Assembly: GCA_900318955.1 (NCBI GenBank)
Contig: ONMJ01000023.1
Coordinates: 1 to 60,057, forward strand
Reading direction: 5' to 3'
Origin: an uncultured Bacteroidales bacterium
GTDB lineage: Bacteria; Bacteroidota; Bacteroidia; Bacteroidales; UBA932
Length of the DNA: 60,057 nucleotides
A program made the position numbers and the translations under genes. Positions 1 to 7,603 of the stretch are shown here, one piece after another (the stretch's first letter is position 1; each line of letters starts with the position of its first letter). The notes under the pieces are model-generated. The model was not told the DNA's origin and did no database searches. It was given only the letters and a program-made list of their open reading frames with translations.

Positions 1-1
1 C

Positions 2-217
2 TATGACAGCTATTTGGATGGTTTCTTATCCCTGTACGAGAAATCCGGGGCCGACGTATGGGACTACATCGACACCTACAACGGATTCCTCAAAGGACGG
101 GTCAACAGAAAAGACAAAGAACTTCGAAAGAGCATCATCGAGCAGGGGAAGGAAACCCTATCTTTGCTAATCCACAGCAAAAAGCTAGAAGAACTTGCAA
201 TAAGGTATCTTAAATAA
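2..217 (+). CDS. 3' end of an unrecognised protein (partial)
   Basis: The reading frame is open from the left edge (TAT at base 2) and stops with TAA at 215-217, so this is the last 71 codons of a gene that begins outside the window. The only initiator in this stretch is a TTG at 14, which I do not take as a real start. The visible tail is hydrophilic and helical, rich in Lys, Glu and Leu, with no motif I recognise. It ends 31 bases before the next gene on the same strand, so the two probably form an operon. Function unknown. Confidence 0.55.
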   Translation, partial: YDSYLDGFLSLYEKSGADVWDYIDTYNGFLKGRVNRKDKELRKSIIEQGKETLSLLIHSKKLEELAIRYLK

Positions 218-248
218 TGACAATTGACAAACAAATATATTATAAATT

Positions 249-893
249 ATGCCACAAGACATCAATAAAGCACTGGAAGATCTCGAAAAGAATCTCAAAG
301 ATTTGGAATCTGCAAGAGTGCAAGTCGAAAAGACAATAAATGCAAGCAATGATCTACAAAGAACGGTCAGCAAATACGTGTTTTCGGTAAAATCCCTTTG
401 TGAATCTTTAGGGCAAATGGTAATTACTTGGGATACCAGGACCCAAGCTATTCTTGATAACTTTGAAAAAAGGGTACAATCCCTTACTAAAGAGTTTTCA
501 GAAAAGACAGACAAAGAGGTAAAATTATTCGAAGACCAAAATATCAAACTATCATCTTCTGTAAAAGAACTATCCAGAATCACAAGTAACCTCTCCGGAA
601 TAAAAAGCTTATTGGAAGAAAAACTTGATGTTCTGAAGGATGCTATATCTTTTCTAAGAATAGAAGTTGAAGAATATTATAAATCCATTAATGAGAATAT
701 TGATTATAGTCGAAGAGACCTTTGGGATTCAGTAACAACTTTACACAAGAAAACAGACACCATTCAATCCAGATTATCTGAAATAGAAAAGTCCTTAGTT
801 TCATCATCAGCAAGGACAAACAAAAATTCGCTTATTTCTATCTTTGCCATCATTGTGGGAATAGTTGTATTAGCCACACTGCATTTTATTTAA
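249..893 (+). CDS. coiled-coil protein with C-terminal membrane anchor
   Basis: A 214-residue protein. Residues 1 to about 185 are charged and almost free of Pro and Gly, with heptad-like Leu/Ile/Val spacing, as in a long coiled coil. Residues from about 190 are hydrophobic (SLISIFAIIVGIVVLATLHF), a single C-terminal transmembrane segment with almost nothing after it, so a tail-anchored topology with a cytoplasmic coil is likely. I recognise no family. It follows the partial gene by 31 bases and lies about 340 bases upstream of a retron RNA on the same strand. Retron effectors sit next to the RNA or the reverse transcriptase, and some carry membrane segments, so this is a possible effector. 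However, the retron has its own promoter, so the link is unproven. Confidence 0.65.
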   Translation: MPQDINKALEDLEKNLKDLESARVQVEKTINASNDLQRTVSKYVFSVKSLCESLGQMVITWDTRTQAILDNFEKRVQSLTKEFSEKTDKEVKLFEDQNIKLSSSVKELSRITSNLSGIKSLLEEKLDVLKDAISFLRIEVEEYYKSINENIDYSRRDLWDSVTTLHKKTDTIQSRLSEIEKSLVSSSARTNKNSLISIFAIIVGIVVLATLHFI

Positions 894-1206
894 TAGCATT
901 GTTCTTCATTGTAAAGTTGATATGATACTAGATGATTATGTGCTTTCGAGCCATTTGATATTATTGTAGCCCTGATATTTCTCCATTAGCTTCAGATTAT
1001 TAAAGACTCGACAACACTGAACTACTCACTATTTTAGATGTAATGTTGGTTTGTACTTATTGACTTTGAACAAAAATATGAATCATCCATTTGGCTATTC
1101 GAGATTAAAGGCTGTAAACATCTATCAAGCTGGATATACCTGTTCCTCACCATTTTTATCTTATCGTTTAATATAGTCTGAAGGTATTATTTTAAAAAAG
1201 GATTAT
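894..1206 (+). other. AT-rich intergenic stretch upstream of the retron
   Basis: No convincing gene. The only notable reading frame is a 32-codon ORF from ATG 1078 to TAG 1174-1176, beginning MNHPFGYSRL. It has a near-consensus TGACTTTG a few bases upstream but no family resemblance. The stretch is as AT-rich as the reverse transcriptase gene and may contain decayed sequence. Confidence 0.4.
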
Positions 1207-1214
1207 TATATTTG
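1207..1214 (+). promoter_or_regulatory. -7 box TATATTTG of the retron
   Basis: Exact match to the Bacteroidota -7 consensus TAnnTTTG. Transcription would start near 1219-1221, about ten bases before the first base of the retron RNA terminal repeat. It therefore fits as the promoter of the msr-msd RNA and the reverse transcriptase. Confidence 0.7.
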
Positions 1215-1229
1215 TTTCCGATTAGTTAT

Positions 1230-1416
1230 AGTAACATATCAGAAATGCACTTTTGATCATTTTGTCTGTCATGTTTGACAGATTTCCGGAATTCTGGAGC
1301 GTTAATGTCTACTCAGTTGTAGAATCAAAAACCAAACACTCCCTATACTATAGGTTATCTTTTCGATAATTAGGGAGGGGCGTGAGATAGAAAAGAATGT
1401 TCTCTGATATGTTACT
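1230..1416 (+). ncRNA. retron msr-msd RNA
   Basis: The ends are perfectly complementary over 14 bases: 1230-1243 (AGTAACATATCAGA) pairs with 1403-1416. This is the a1/a2 arrangement of retron RNAs. Just inside a1 is a G at 1248 in AATGCAC, a candidate branching guanosine. Three hairpins follow, as expected for msr: 1265-1282 (7-bp stem TCTGTCA/TGACAGA), 1285-1298 (5 bp) and 1308-1323 (5 bp). A longer hairpin at 1339-1377, with a 7-bp CTCCCTA/TAGGGAG base and an inner TTATC/GATAA stem, is the likely msd. The RNA ends 25 bases before the reverse transcriptase start codon. Boundaries and branch site are inferred from folding by eye. Confidence 0.82.
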
Positions 1417-1440
1417 TTTTATTACATTTATTTACACTCA

Positions 1441-2484
1441 ATGATTTTCACAAGTGAAACGGCTTCGATAAAGAGTCCTAATGATCTGCTCTCTCTTTTG
1501 AATCAGATCCTTCTTCAGGATAAGGGACCATTAGAATCACCTTTTTCATTAAAACAACTTCGGTTTTTTTCTGACACTTCGTGTAATAAGAAATTATACA
1601 CGTCTTTCACTATTCCCAAAAAAACAGGCGAGTCACGCGTTATTTTATCTCCCTCATATAATCTTAAACGCATGCAGCGTTGCATTAATCGTTTCTTTCA
1701 AGCGATTTATCAGCCGCCTTCATGTGTCACTGGCTTTACATTAAATCGGTCTGTCGTAGATAACGCTTATTTTCATGTAGGAAGACCTTATGTTTTTAAT
1801 ACAGATTTAAAAGATTTTTTTACTAGTATCACATATGATAGAGTATATAATTCTTTGTTAATTAAGCCATTTGAGCTTACTCCTAATATAGCTAAATCGA
1901 TAGCCGGGATTTGTTGTACAGAAATCATCGTTGAAGGAGTTCCACAAGTAGTTCTTCCTCAAGGCGCTCCGACATCTCCGTTGATGGCAAATATTACTTG
2001 TATGGCCTTTGACCGAAAGTGCATAGGTTTAGCCAAACGTTTCGGTGTTACGTATTCGAGGTATGCAGATGATATATCTTTCAGTAGTGAGAAGAATTCG
2101 TTTTTTTCTGACAGTGATTTCATGAAGGAATTCGAGAGAATTATTGAAAGTCAACATCTTACGATCAATCATAATAAAGATCGTATTCAAAACTATGCTG
2201 GACGTCAAGTGGTAACAGGACTTTTGGTTAATCAAAAGGTAAACGTGTCAAAACAGTATTTTCGAGATTTAGATAATTTGCTTTTTATTTGGGAGCGTTA
2301 TGGAAGGGAGATTGCAAAAAATAAGTTTTGTCAATATCACGATAATTATAGAGGACGTAAAGGATTTGACCGGTCATTTGAAAGCATCGTGAAAGGAAAA
2401 CTAAATTATCTACGTATGATTAAAGGAGAAGAGGACCCATCATATAATAGACTCCGTATACGCTATGATCACCTGTCCCACTAA
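1441..2484 (+). CDS. retron reverse transcriptase
   Basis: A 347-residue reverse transcriptase that would copy the msd part of the adjacent RNA into msDNA. Residues 108-112 are NAYFH, the retron NAxxH signature. Residues 120-127 (NTDLKDFF) hold the first catalytic Asp, 173-180 read PQGAPTSP, 208-211 are the catalytic YADD, and 258-260 are VTG, the other retron hallmark. The QGxxxSP form argues against a diversity-generating retroelement, and there is no maturase or endonuclease domain as in group II introns. The C-terminal 90 residues are basic and probably bind the msr. The gene is clearly more AT-rich than the core genes to its right, suggesting transfer. It stops 4 bases from the convergent creD-like stop, and no effector gene lies downstream. 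Confidence 0.95.
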   Translation: MIFTSETASIKSPNDLLSLLNQILLQDKGPLESPFSLKQLRFFSDTSCNKKLYTSFTIPKKTGESRVILSPSYNLKRMQRCINRFFQAIYQPPSCVTGFTLNRSVVDNAYFHVGRPYVFNTDLKDFFTSITYDRVYNSLLIKPFELTPNIAKSIAGICCTEIIVEGVPQVVLPQGAPTSPLMANITCMAFDRKCIGLAKRFGVTYSRYADDISFSSEKNSFFSDSDFMKEFERIIESQHLTINHNKDRIQNYAGRQVVTGLLVNQKVNVSKQYFRDLDNLLFIWERYGREIAKNKFCQYHDNYRGRKGFDRSFESIVKGKLNYLRMIKGEEDPSYNRLRIRYDHLSH

Positions 2485-2488
2485 TGAG

Positions 2489-3709
2489 CTATCTATCATC
2501 TGTGGAATCAAACTTCATGTTCCTAGTGAGGAACATAATGACGCAGAGGATGATGAAGAGCAACAGGGTGCCGGCGAGGAAGGCGAAAGTCTCCATCTGG
2601 AGGAGAATATAGATGACCCCGTAAGCGAGTGCGACCAAACCAGTAATCAGATAGGCCCATTTATTCTTCATAATCCCTACGAAGTATCCTCCAAGCGCCA
2701 CTGTTGTCATCACAGATGCAATCAGATAAGAAAGACCGAAGGAGAGGAAATCAGAGAATGCAAGCAAAAGAGAATAGAATAGTACCAGAGATGCGCCAAT
2801 CACCATATACTGAATTATATTGATTGGCCGCTTGGAAACAATCTCTACAATGAAGCCGGCGATAAAGACCATAAAAATAACCAGAAGGCCATATTTTGTC
2901 GCGCGCTCTGTCTGGCGATACTGAGTTACCGGTTTTACCAACCGAACGCCGAAGCTATTGGAGGAAGGACTTGACATGGTGATTTGAGAGATTGACCACT
3001 TTGCTGTGAATCCATCCTCACGGACCTCTCTTTCAACCGGCAGGAAGTCCCCTTCAAAAGAAGGACTTGGATAATCTGAGGTCATCTCAACTTCAGTTAG
3101 GTTCGCAACAGGTCTGAAAGATAATGCCTCGGAGCCATTGACCTTTAGTACAATAATAAACGGCACAATATTCCCTTCGCGGGCATCCTTATCAAGAGCA
3201 ATCTCCGCCTTGAGGCCATTTTCTCTGGACTTTACCTTGAGGTCTTCTCCGCCAAGAACGATTGATGGATAGCCTTGTATTCCTTTGAGCTCTCCTATAT
3301 TCAGCAAAAGCTCCGCTGAAAGCGCTCCTGGCAACTTATCATCCATCACGAAATGGCCGGAAATTGTCACTTCTGCGGTATAGACGGGCACATCATATAT
3401 TGAGCGGTGAAGAATCTGCGAGGTAGTGTTGACGATATACTGCACACTGTCAGGATAGATTCCTGCCTCAATTGTCTCCCTTTCCTTATCCTTTCCTACA
3501 ACGTATTTATATGAAATCCATGGGCCTGTAAAAAGCTGTGAAGCACCCCAACCGCTAGTGATGTTACTAATGGTTTCTGAATGGCGATAAGACCGCTCAT
3601 TCACCTGGTGACGAACCATACTAAGCGGTATTAACATAACCAGGGCAAGAAAAGCAATTATGCTGATCTTTAACAGCATGTTTTTCCAAAGAAGATTGTT
3701 CTTTTCCAT
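2489..3709 (-). CDS. creD: CreD-like inner membrane protein
   Basis: A 406-residue membrane protein of the CreD (cell envelope integrity) family. It has one N-terminal transmembrane helix (about residues 12-30), a large extracytoplasmic domain to about residue 275 beginning with the family-typical GPWISYKY stretch, then about five C-terminal helices ending MFLTRNMKF, which matches the end of CreD proteins. It is somewhat shorter than E. coli CreD (450 residues), mainly in the periplasmic part. No creBC two-component genes are nearby. The LMW phosphatase gene lies 55 bases upstream on the same strand and may be co-transcribed. CreD's biochemical activity is not established. Confidence 0.85.
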   Translation of the reverse strand: MEKNNLLWKNMLLKISIIAFLALVMLIPLSMVRHQVNERSYRHSETISNITSGWGASQLFTGPWISYKYVVGKDKERETIEAGIYPDSVQYIVNTTSQILHRSIYDVPVYTAEVTISGHFVMDDKLPGALSAELLLNIGELKGIQGYPSIVLGGEDLKVKSRENGLKAEIALDKDAREGNIVPFIIVLKVNGSEALSFRPVANLTEVEMTSDYPSPSFEGDFLPVEREVREDGFTAKWSISQITMSSPSSNSFGVRLVKPVTQYRQTERATKYGLLVIFMVFIAGFIVEIVSKRPINIIQYMVIGASLVLFYSLLLAFSDFLSFGLSYLIASVMTTVALGGYFVGIMKNKWAYLITGLVALAYGVIYILLQMETFAFLAGTLLLFIILCVIMFLTRNMKFDSTDDR

Positions 3710-3764
3710 GATGGACTATAATTTATACGCCGTCGGATATAAACAAATACTATGCCCACAAGCA

Positions 3765-4208
3765 TCATATCCCTATCATCCCCTCACAGCCCTCGAGGAT
3801 ATCCTGGAAGGTAGTTTCAAAGTCGCCGGTGTACCATGGATCCGCGACGTCTCTACCAACCCCTGTATAGGACATCATAAGATGGATTTTCCCCTCCGGA
3901 TCGGTAGGAATTATCCGTCTTATAAGCCGAAGATTGGACGCATCCATACAGATGATGCGGTCGAAACGGTCATAGTCGGAGCTTCTCACCTGTCGGGCGA
4001 CCTTGCCCGGATCGAACCAGACTCCATGCTGACTCAGGCAGCGCTTTGCAGGTGGATAGATGGGATTCCCAATCTCTTCAGCGGAAACAGCCGCAGACTC
4101 GATATAATAAGCTTCCTCCAGGCCCCTTGATTTCACAAGGGCCTTGAGGATGAATTCGGCCATGGGGCTTCGGCAAATATTGCCGTGGCAGACAAAAAGT
4201 ACTCTCAT
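3765..4208 (-). CDS. low molecular weight protein-tyrosine phosphatase
   Basis: A 147-residue cytoplasmic phosphatase. The N-terminal P-loop is CHGNICRS, matching the catalytic C(X)5R with the nucleophilic Cys and following Arg/Ser. The general acid is the Asp of ADPWYTG near the C-terminus, the family DP loop. I start at the ATG at 4208 because it gives the usual MRVLFVCHGN beginning. A longer ORF would run through the promoter. A TATATTTG box lies only 5 bases upstream of this ATG, so the message is probably leaderless. Divergent from the inositol monophosphatase-type gene. In other bacteria such enzymes dephosphorylate tyrosine kinases of polysaccharide export or arginine-phosphorylated proteins. 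The substrate here is unknown. Confidence 0.93.
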   Translation of the reverse strand: MRVLFVCHGNICRSPMAEFILKALVKSRGLEEAYYIESAAVSAEEIGNPIYPPAKRCLSQHGVWFDPGKVARQVRSSDYDRFDRIICMDASNLRLIRRIIPTDPEGKIHLMMSYTGVGRDVADPWYTGDFETTFQDILEGCEGMIGI

Positions 4209-4213
4209 GAATG

Positions 4214-4221
4214 CAAATATA
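4214..4221 (-). promoter_or_regulatory. -7 box TATATTTG of the LMW phosphatase gene
   Basis: Reads TATATTTG on the minus strand. Five bases separate it from the ATG at 4208, which would place the first transcribed base at or next to the start codon. Confidence 0.65.
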
Positions 4222-4234
4222 GCCATAAAATGCG

Positions 4235-4242
4235 TACCTTTG
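4235..4242 (+). promoter_or_regulatory. -7 box TACCTTTG of the inositol monophosphatase-type gene
   Basis: TACCTTTG, followed after exactly five bases (AAAGT) by the ATG at 4248. It mirrors the divergent box at 4214-4221. Confidence 0.65.
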
Positions 4243-4247
4243 AAAGT

Positions 4248-5033
4248 ATGATAACAATAGGCGAGATTGCTGCCATAGTAAAGGAGGCGGCGAAATTAAT
4301 GAAGCATGAAGGCTTCAACGTGATGCATAAGGGGACGGTAGCCAATCTGGTAACATCCTCTGATATCGCAGTACAGCATTTTCTGACTGAAAGGCTTGCC
4401 GCCCTGCTTCCTGGTAGTGGTTTTCTCTGCGAGGAGGAAGACGTAGAGGAGCTCTCACATGAATATGTATGGATCATCGACCCTATCGACGGTACCGCAA
4501 ACTATGCCCGAGGGCTCTCTGATTGCGCTATAAGCGTCGGACTCGAGCACAATGGGGAAATCATAGCAGGTGTCGTCTACAGCCCGGACCGCGAGGAACT
4601 CTATACTGCCGAAAAGGGCCGGGGAGCGTTTTGCAACGGAAAGCCCATCCATGTCACCCGCCGTCCTTTCGAAGAAGGTATCATCTGCACTGCCATGAGC
4701 ACATACCGAAAGGAATTTGCAAAAGCATGCTCCGACATTATATTCGATGTATTCATGGACTGCAACGATTTCCGCCGATTCGGCGCAGCCTCAGTCGAGC
4801 TCTGCCTCATCGCATCCGGCTATGCAGATCTTTATTTCGAGATGCGCCTCCAGCCGTGGGACTATGCCGCCTCCAGCCTCATCCTCCAAGAAGCCGGAGG
4901 GACCATCTGCGATTTCGACGGGGCATTCCCCTCCCTCCGAAAGGCATCCCTAGTCCTTGCCGCAACTTCTGAAAAAGACCTTTCCAGACTGCTGGAGGCA
5001 GTTCACAGGCATCTTCCCGCCCTTCCCTACTGA
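4248..5033 (+). CDS. inositol monophosphatase family protein
   Basis: A 261-residue soluble enzyme of the IMPase/SuhB/CysQ superfamily, which removes phosphate from small sugar or nucleotide phosphates using Mg2+. Metal-binding motifs are visible: EEED near residue 63 (first Glu ligand), IIDPIDGTANYARG near residue 80 (the DPxDGT signature), and WDYAASSLILQEAGG near residue 205 (WDxAxxxLIxxEAGG). I chose the ATG at 4248; an upstream ATG-containing extension would overlap the promoter and the divergent phosphatase gene. The HD-hydrolase gene follows by 20 bases on the same strand and is probably co-transcribed. The exact substrate (inositol-1-phosphate, PAP or fructose-1,6-bisphosphate) cannot be told. 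Confidence 0.9.
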   Translation: MITIGEIAAIVKEAAKLMKHEGFNVMHKGTVANLVTSSDIAVQHFLTERLAALLPGSGFLCEEEDVEELSHEYVWIIDPIDGTANYARGLSDCAISVGLEHNGEIIAGVVYSPDREELYTAEKGRGAFCNGKPIHVTRRPFEEGIICTAMSTYRKEFAKACSDIIFDVFMDCNDFRRFGAASVELCLIASGYADLYFEMRLQPWDYAASSLILQEAGGTICDFDGAFPSLRKASLVLAATSEKDLSRLLEAVHRHLPALPY

Positions 5034-5053
5034 CAATAAAATCGCTGCAAGAA

Positions 5054-5680
5054 ATGACAGACTCCCTTGTAGAATATATAGAGAATAACATAATCCCTCA
5101 ATATGCCACCTTCGACAAAGCCCATAGGGAGGATCATGCCAGAGCTGTAATAGAGAGGGCGCTTGAGATGGGAAAGCGATATGATATCAATACCGACATT
5201 CTATACACAGCAGCAGCCTGTCACGACCTCGGGCTGAAGGTGGACAGGAAAACACATCATCTGGAGAGCGGCCGTATCATCAGGGAAGATAAGAATCTCC
5301 CCCGCTGGTTCACAGCGGAGGAGATTGAAACTATAGCAGAGGCTGCGGAAGACCATAGGGCGTCTGCAACAACACCTCCACGCAGCATCTATGGAGCCTT
5401 AGTCGCCGAGGCCGACAGGATGATTGTCCCTGAAACAATTATTCGACGCACTGTCCAATTCGGCCTTTCTCACTATCCGGACCTTGACAAAGAAGGCCAC
5501 TGGGAGCGGACTCTGGAACATCTTCATGAGAAATACGCCGAAGGAGGCTATCTTCATCTTCTCATCCCGGGATCTCCCAATGAGGCCCCACTTGCCAGAC
5601 TGAGGGAAATCATTCGCGACGAGGATAAACTTCGCTCTATTTTTGAAGACGTTTTCAGGGAAGAGACCTCCCCTCAGTAG
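5054..5680 (+). CDS. HD-domain phosphohydrolase
   Basis: A 208-residue protein of the HD superfamily. An early His (HREDHARAV, near residue 25) and the HD doublet (AACHDLGLK, near residue 55) are followed by a further His in ESGRIIRE/HRAS and a distal Asp (AEADRM), the usual metal-ligand order. Such proteins hydrolyse nucleotides or phosphomonoesters; the substrate is not predictable. It follows the IMPase-type gene by 20 bases without a separate TAnnTTTG box, so they likely share a transcript. Its stop is 3 bases from the convergent cupin gene. Confidence 0.85.
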   Translation: MTDSLVEYIENNIIPQYATFDKAHREDHARAVIERALEMGKRYDINTDILYTAAACHDLGLKVDRKTHHLESGRIIREDKNLPRWFTAEEIETIAEAAEDHRASATTPPRSIYGALVAEADRMIVPETIIRRTVQFGLSHYPDLDKEGHWERTLEHLHEKYAEGGYLHLLIPGSPNEAPLARLREIIRDEDKLRSIFEDVFREETSPQ

Positions 5681-5683
5681 CAA

Positions 5684-6418
5684 TTACTCTACGCTCTTAT
5701 ACTGCTCGTCGGAAACAGGCTCCAGCCATTCGTTGGAAGCCCCTTCCTGTACATCTTTGTGAAGTGCAAGATGCTGCATCCAGCTGTTTGCGGCGGCCCC
5801 GTGCCAGTGCTTCACACCCTCAGGCACCTCGATCACCGTCCCCGGTGTAAGAGGTACTGCAGGCTTTCCCCACTCCTGATACCAGCCTCGACCTGTCACG
5901 CAGATAAGCACTTGGACAGCACCGTGATGGACATGCCAATTGTTGCGGCAGACAGGCTCGAAAGTCACATTGGCATACCCTCCAGGAAGCGGATTGAGAT
6001 AGCTCTGGCCGGTGAAATACTGTGCATAAGCATCGTTAGGCTCACCTTTTGGCCAAGTAGCGGCTCCAAGAGGATTAAACATAGTTACCTTACGACCTGT
6101 CAGTCCATACTTTTCTCTCAAGGCTGCCGCTTCGGTCATCATAGGAGATGAGTGATAACGGTTGAGAGCCTCCTGATCTGCCCACTCGTCGATCAGAAGA
6201 AGACCTTGAGGATCGTCGGCAGGAATAAAGTAGTCGTAGCGGATGCAGCCTTCAACGGCACGGATGCGGTCAGCAATACCGCTCTTCTCCATTTCTTTCA
6301 CATACCGACGGGCTGCACCTTTCTCTCCGGTGTAGCGGATATTGATGGTAAGTTGTGCATTACAAGGGACAGCCATGATAAATAAAGCTATAAAAATGAA
6401 TAATTTACGTGAAATCAT
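5684..6418 (-). CDS. secreted protein: ABM-like monooxygenase domain fused to cupin
   Basis: A 244-residue protein with a signal peptide (residues 1 to about 22, ending CNAQ). Residues about 24-110 resemble an antibiotic-biosynthesis-monooxygenase (ABM) ferredoxin-like fold, with the typical VEGCIRYDYF and LIDEW segments. Residues about 130-235 form a cupin: WHVHHG and the later VPEGVKHWHGA supply the metal-binding His set. Cupins of this type are often annotated as quercetinase-like or carboxymuconolactone-associated, and the reaction here is unknown. Fusion of the two domains with export to the periplasm is the notable point. Its own promoter is at 6508-6515. Confidence 0.82.
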   Translation of the reverse strand: MISRKLFIFIALFIMAVPCNAQLTINIRYTGEKGAARRYVKEMEKSGIADRIRAVEGCIRYDYFIPADDPQGLLLIDEWADQEALNRYHSSPMMTEAAALREKYGLTGRKVTMFNPLGAATWPKGEPNDAYAQYFTGQSYLNPLPGGYANVTFEPVCRNNWHVHHGAVQVLICVTGRGWYQEWGKPAVPLTPGTVIEVPEGVKHWHGAAANSWMQHLALHKDVQEGASNEWLEPVSDEQYKSVE

Positions 6419-6507
6419 ATTGTAGTTCTATTTGATATTGTTCTTCTCACACGACCAATGCTATAAAAGCCAACTTGATACTTTTCATAACCTTACAATT
6501 CTTTCCG

Positions 6508-6515
6508 CAAATATA
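6508..6515 (-). promoter_or_regulatory. -7 box TATATTTG of the cupin gene
   Basis: TATATTTG on the minus strand, about 90 bases upstream of the ATG at 6418. Confidence 0.5.
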
Positions 6516-6627
6516 CAAAGCATATTAACATTTTACTTTTACAAAAAGCATCATTCCTTTCACTTTTTGCACAATTATTCATTTTTCAGCCTTTTTCGCA
6601 AGAATAACCAAATTCGGCAAAAATGTG

Positions 6628-6635
6628 TAAATTTG
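6628..6635 (+). promoter_or_regulatory. -7 box TAAATTTG of the yqeY-like gene
   Basis: TAAATTTG, 26 bases before the ATG at 6662, a spacing shared by many genes here. Confidence 0.6.
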
Positions 6636-6661
6636 ATTCTGGAATTATAATACATCACGAT

Positions 6662-7117
6662 ATGACACTGGAACAGCAAATTCAAGACTCAATCAAAGAG
6701 GCAATGAAAGCCAAGGATACTGTAGCACTCAACGCAACCCGCGCTATCAAGGGCGAAATCCTGCTTTTCAAAACCTCAGAAGGCTCAAACAAGGAAGTCA
6801 CTGACGGAGACATCCTCAAAATGATCCAAAAACTGGTGAAGCAGCGTAAAGAAGCCGCCGAGCAGTATGTCGCAGCCGGCCGTCAGGAACTCGCCGACAA
6901 CGAGCTTGCCGAGGCCGCCGTAATGGAAAAATACCTTCCCAAGCAGCTCTCCGCCGAGGAAGTTAAAGTCAAGGTACAGGAAATCATCGCCGAGACCGGC
7001 GCCACTTCTATTAAAGACATGGGAAAAGTGATGGGGGCAGCCAACAAAGCCCTTGCAGGCCTCTCCGACGGCCGCACAATTTCCACTATAGTTAAAGAAC
7101 TGCTCTCTTCGATATAG
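6662..7117 (+). CDS. GatB/YqeY domain protein
   Basis: A 151-residue protein covering the full YqeY fold: an N-terminal helical part (QIQDSIKEAMKAKDTVALNA) and a C-terminal part with the family-typical YLPKQLSAEEV and GKVMGAA segments. The domain resembles the tRNA-binding tail of GatB and is thought to bind tRNA, but its role as a stand-alone protein is not settled. I start at ATG 6662, where the family alignment begins; the ORF opens further up at 6623 inside the promoter region. Monocistronic by appearance, convergent with the Nudix gene 4 bases away. Confidence 0.92.
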   Translation: MTLEQQIQDSIKEAMKAKDTVALNATRAIKGEILLFKTSEGSNKEVTDGDILKMIQKLVKQRKEAAEQYVAAGRQELADNELAEAAVMEKYLPKQLSAEEVKVKVQEIIAETGATSIKDMGKVMGAANKALAGLSDGRTISTIVKELLSSI

Positions 7118-7121
7118 AGTT

Positions 7122-7520
7122 TTACTTTTCTTCGTTTAACTCCTTTTCAATCACAGGGAGCAGGGCCTCATCTGCAGGCAGCCATTTAACAGAGTGAAGA
7201 GTGGTCATATTAAGCCACTTGGCCGCTTCATGCTCATTTAGATGCATAGCATCATGAGATAGTGTACACATGAAGCAATGCATTGTCAGATGGAATTCAG
7301 GATAGTCCCATTCGACAGTATCCAGCAGCTTGCCGACGTGAATATCTGCGGACAATTCTTCTTTGATTTCCCTCACAAGAGCTTCCTGCTCAGTTTCCCT
7401 TTCCTCCATTTTCCCGCCCGGGAATTCCCACCAGTCCTTCCAGGGGCCATAGCCCCTCTGGGTGGCAAAAACCCTGTCTCCGTCGCGGATAATAGCGGCA
7501 ACAACTTCTATTGATTTCAT
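7122..7520 (-). CDS. MutT-like Nudix hydrolase
   Basis: A 132-residue Nudix protein. The Nudix box GX5EX7REUXEEXGU is present from residue about 36 (GGKMEERETEQEALVREIKE), with the catalytic Glu cluster REIKEEL. Overall length and the N-terminal VVAAIIRDGDRVFATQRGYG match (deoxy)nucleoside triphosphate pyrophosphohydrolases such as MutT, which clear 8-oxo-dGTP. The Ala-Asp at the end of the box (LSADI) replaces the usual Gly, a tolerated change. Transcribed alone, divergent from the PNPOx-like lipoprotein gene. Confidence 0.92.
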   Translation of the reverse strand: MKSIEVVAAIIRDGDRVFATQRGYGPWKDWWEFPGGKMEERETEQEALVREIKEELSADIHVGKLLDTVEWDYPEFHLTMHCFMCTLSHDAMHLNEHEAAKWLNMTTLHSVKWLPADEALLPVIEKELNEEK

Positions 7521-7568
7521 ACTCTACTTCTCTCTGCCATATCTTGGTAATTAGTCACACAAAATTAG

Positions 7569-7576
7569 TATATTTG
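7569..7576 (+). promoter_or_regulatory. -7 box TATATTTG of the PNPOx-like gene
   Basis: TATATTTG, 27 bases before the ATG at 7604. It lies inside a longer upstream ORF extension and so supports the shorter start. Confidence 0.6.
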
Positions 7577-7603
7577 GTCATTATCACAAAAACGGATACC
7601 ACA

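Noticed and set aside
2029-2235. Minus-strand ORF inside the reverse transcriptase
   Set aside because: A shadow of the RT frame with no promoter or family resemblance.
1441-2484. Diversity-generating retroelement
   Set aside because: The RT has QGxxxSP rather than the DGR-type motif, carries the retron NAxxH and VTG motifs, and no template/variable repeat pair with A-specific changes is seen.
1441-2484. Group II intron maturase
   Set aside because: No maturase or endonuclease domain, no domain V/VI RNA downstream, and the protein is short.
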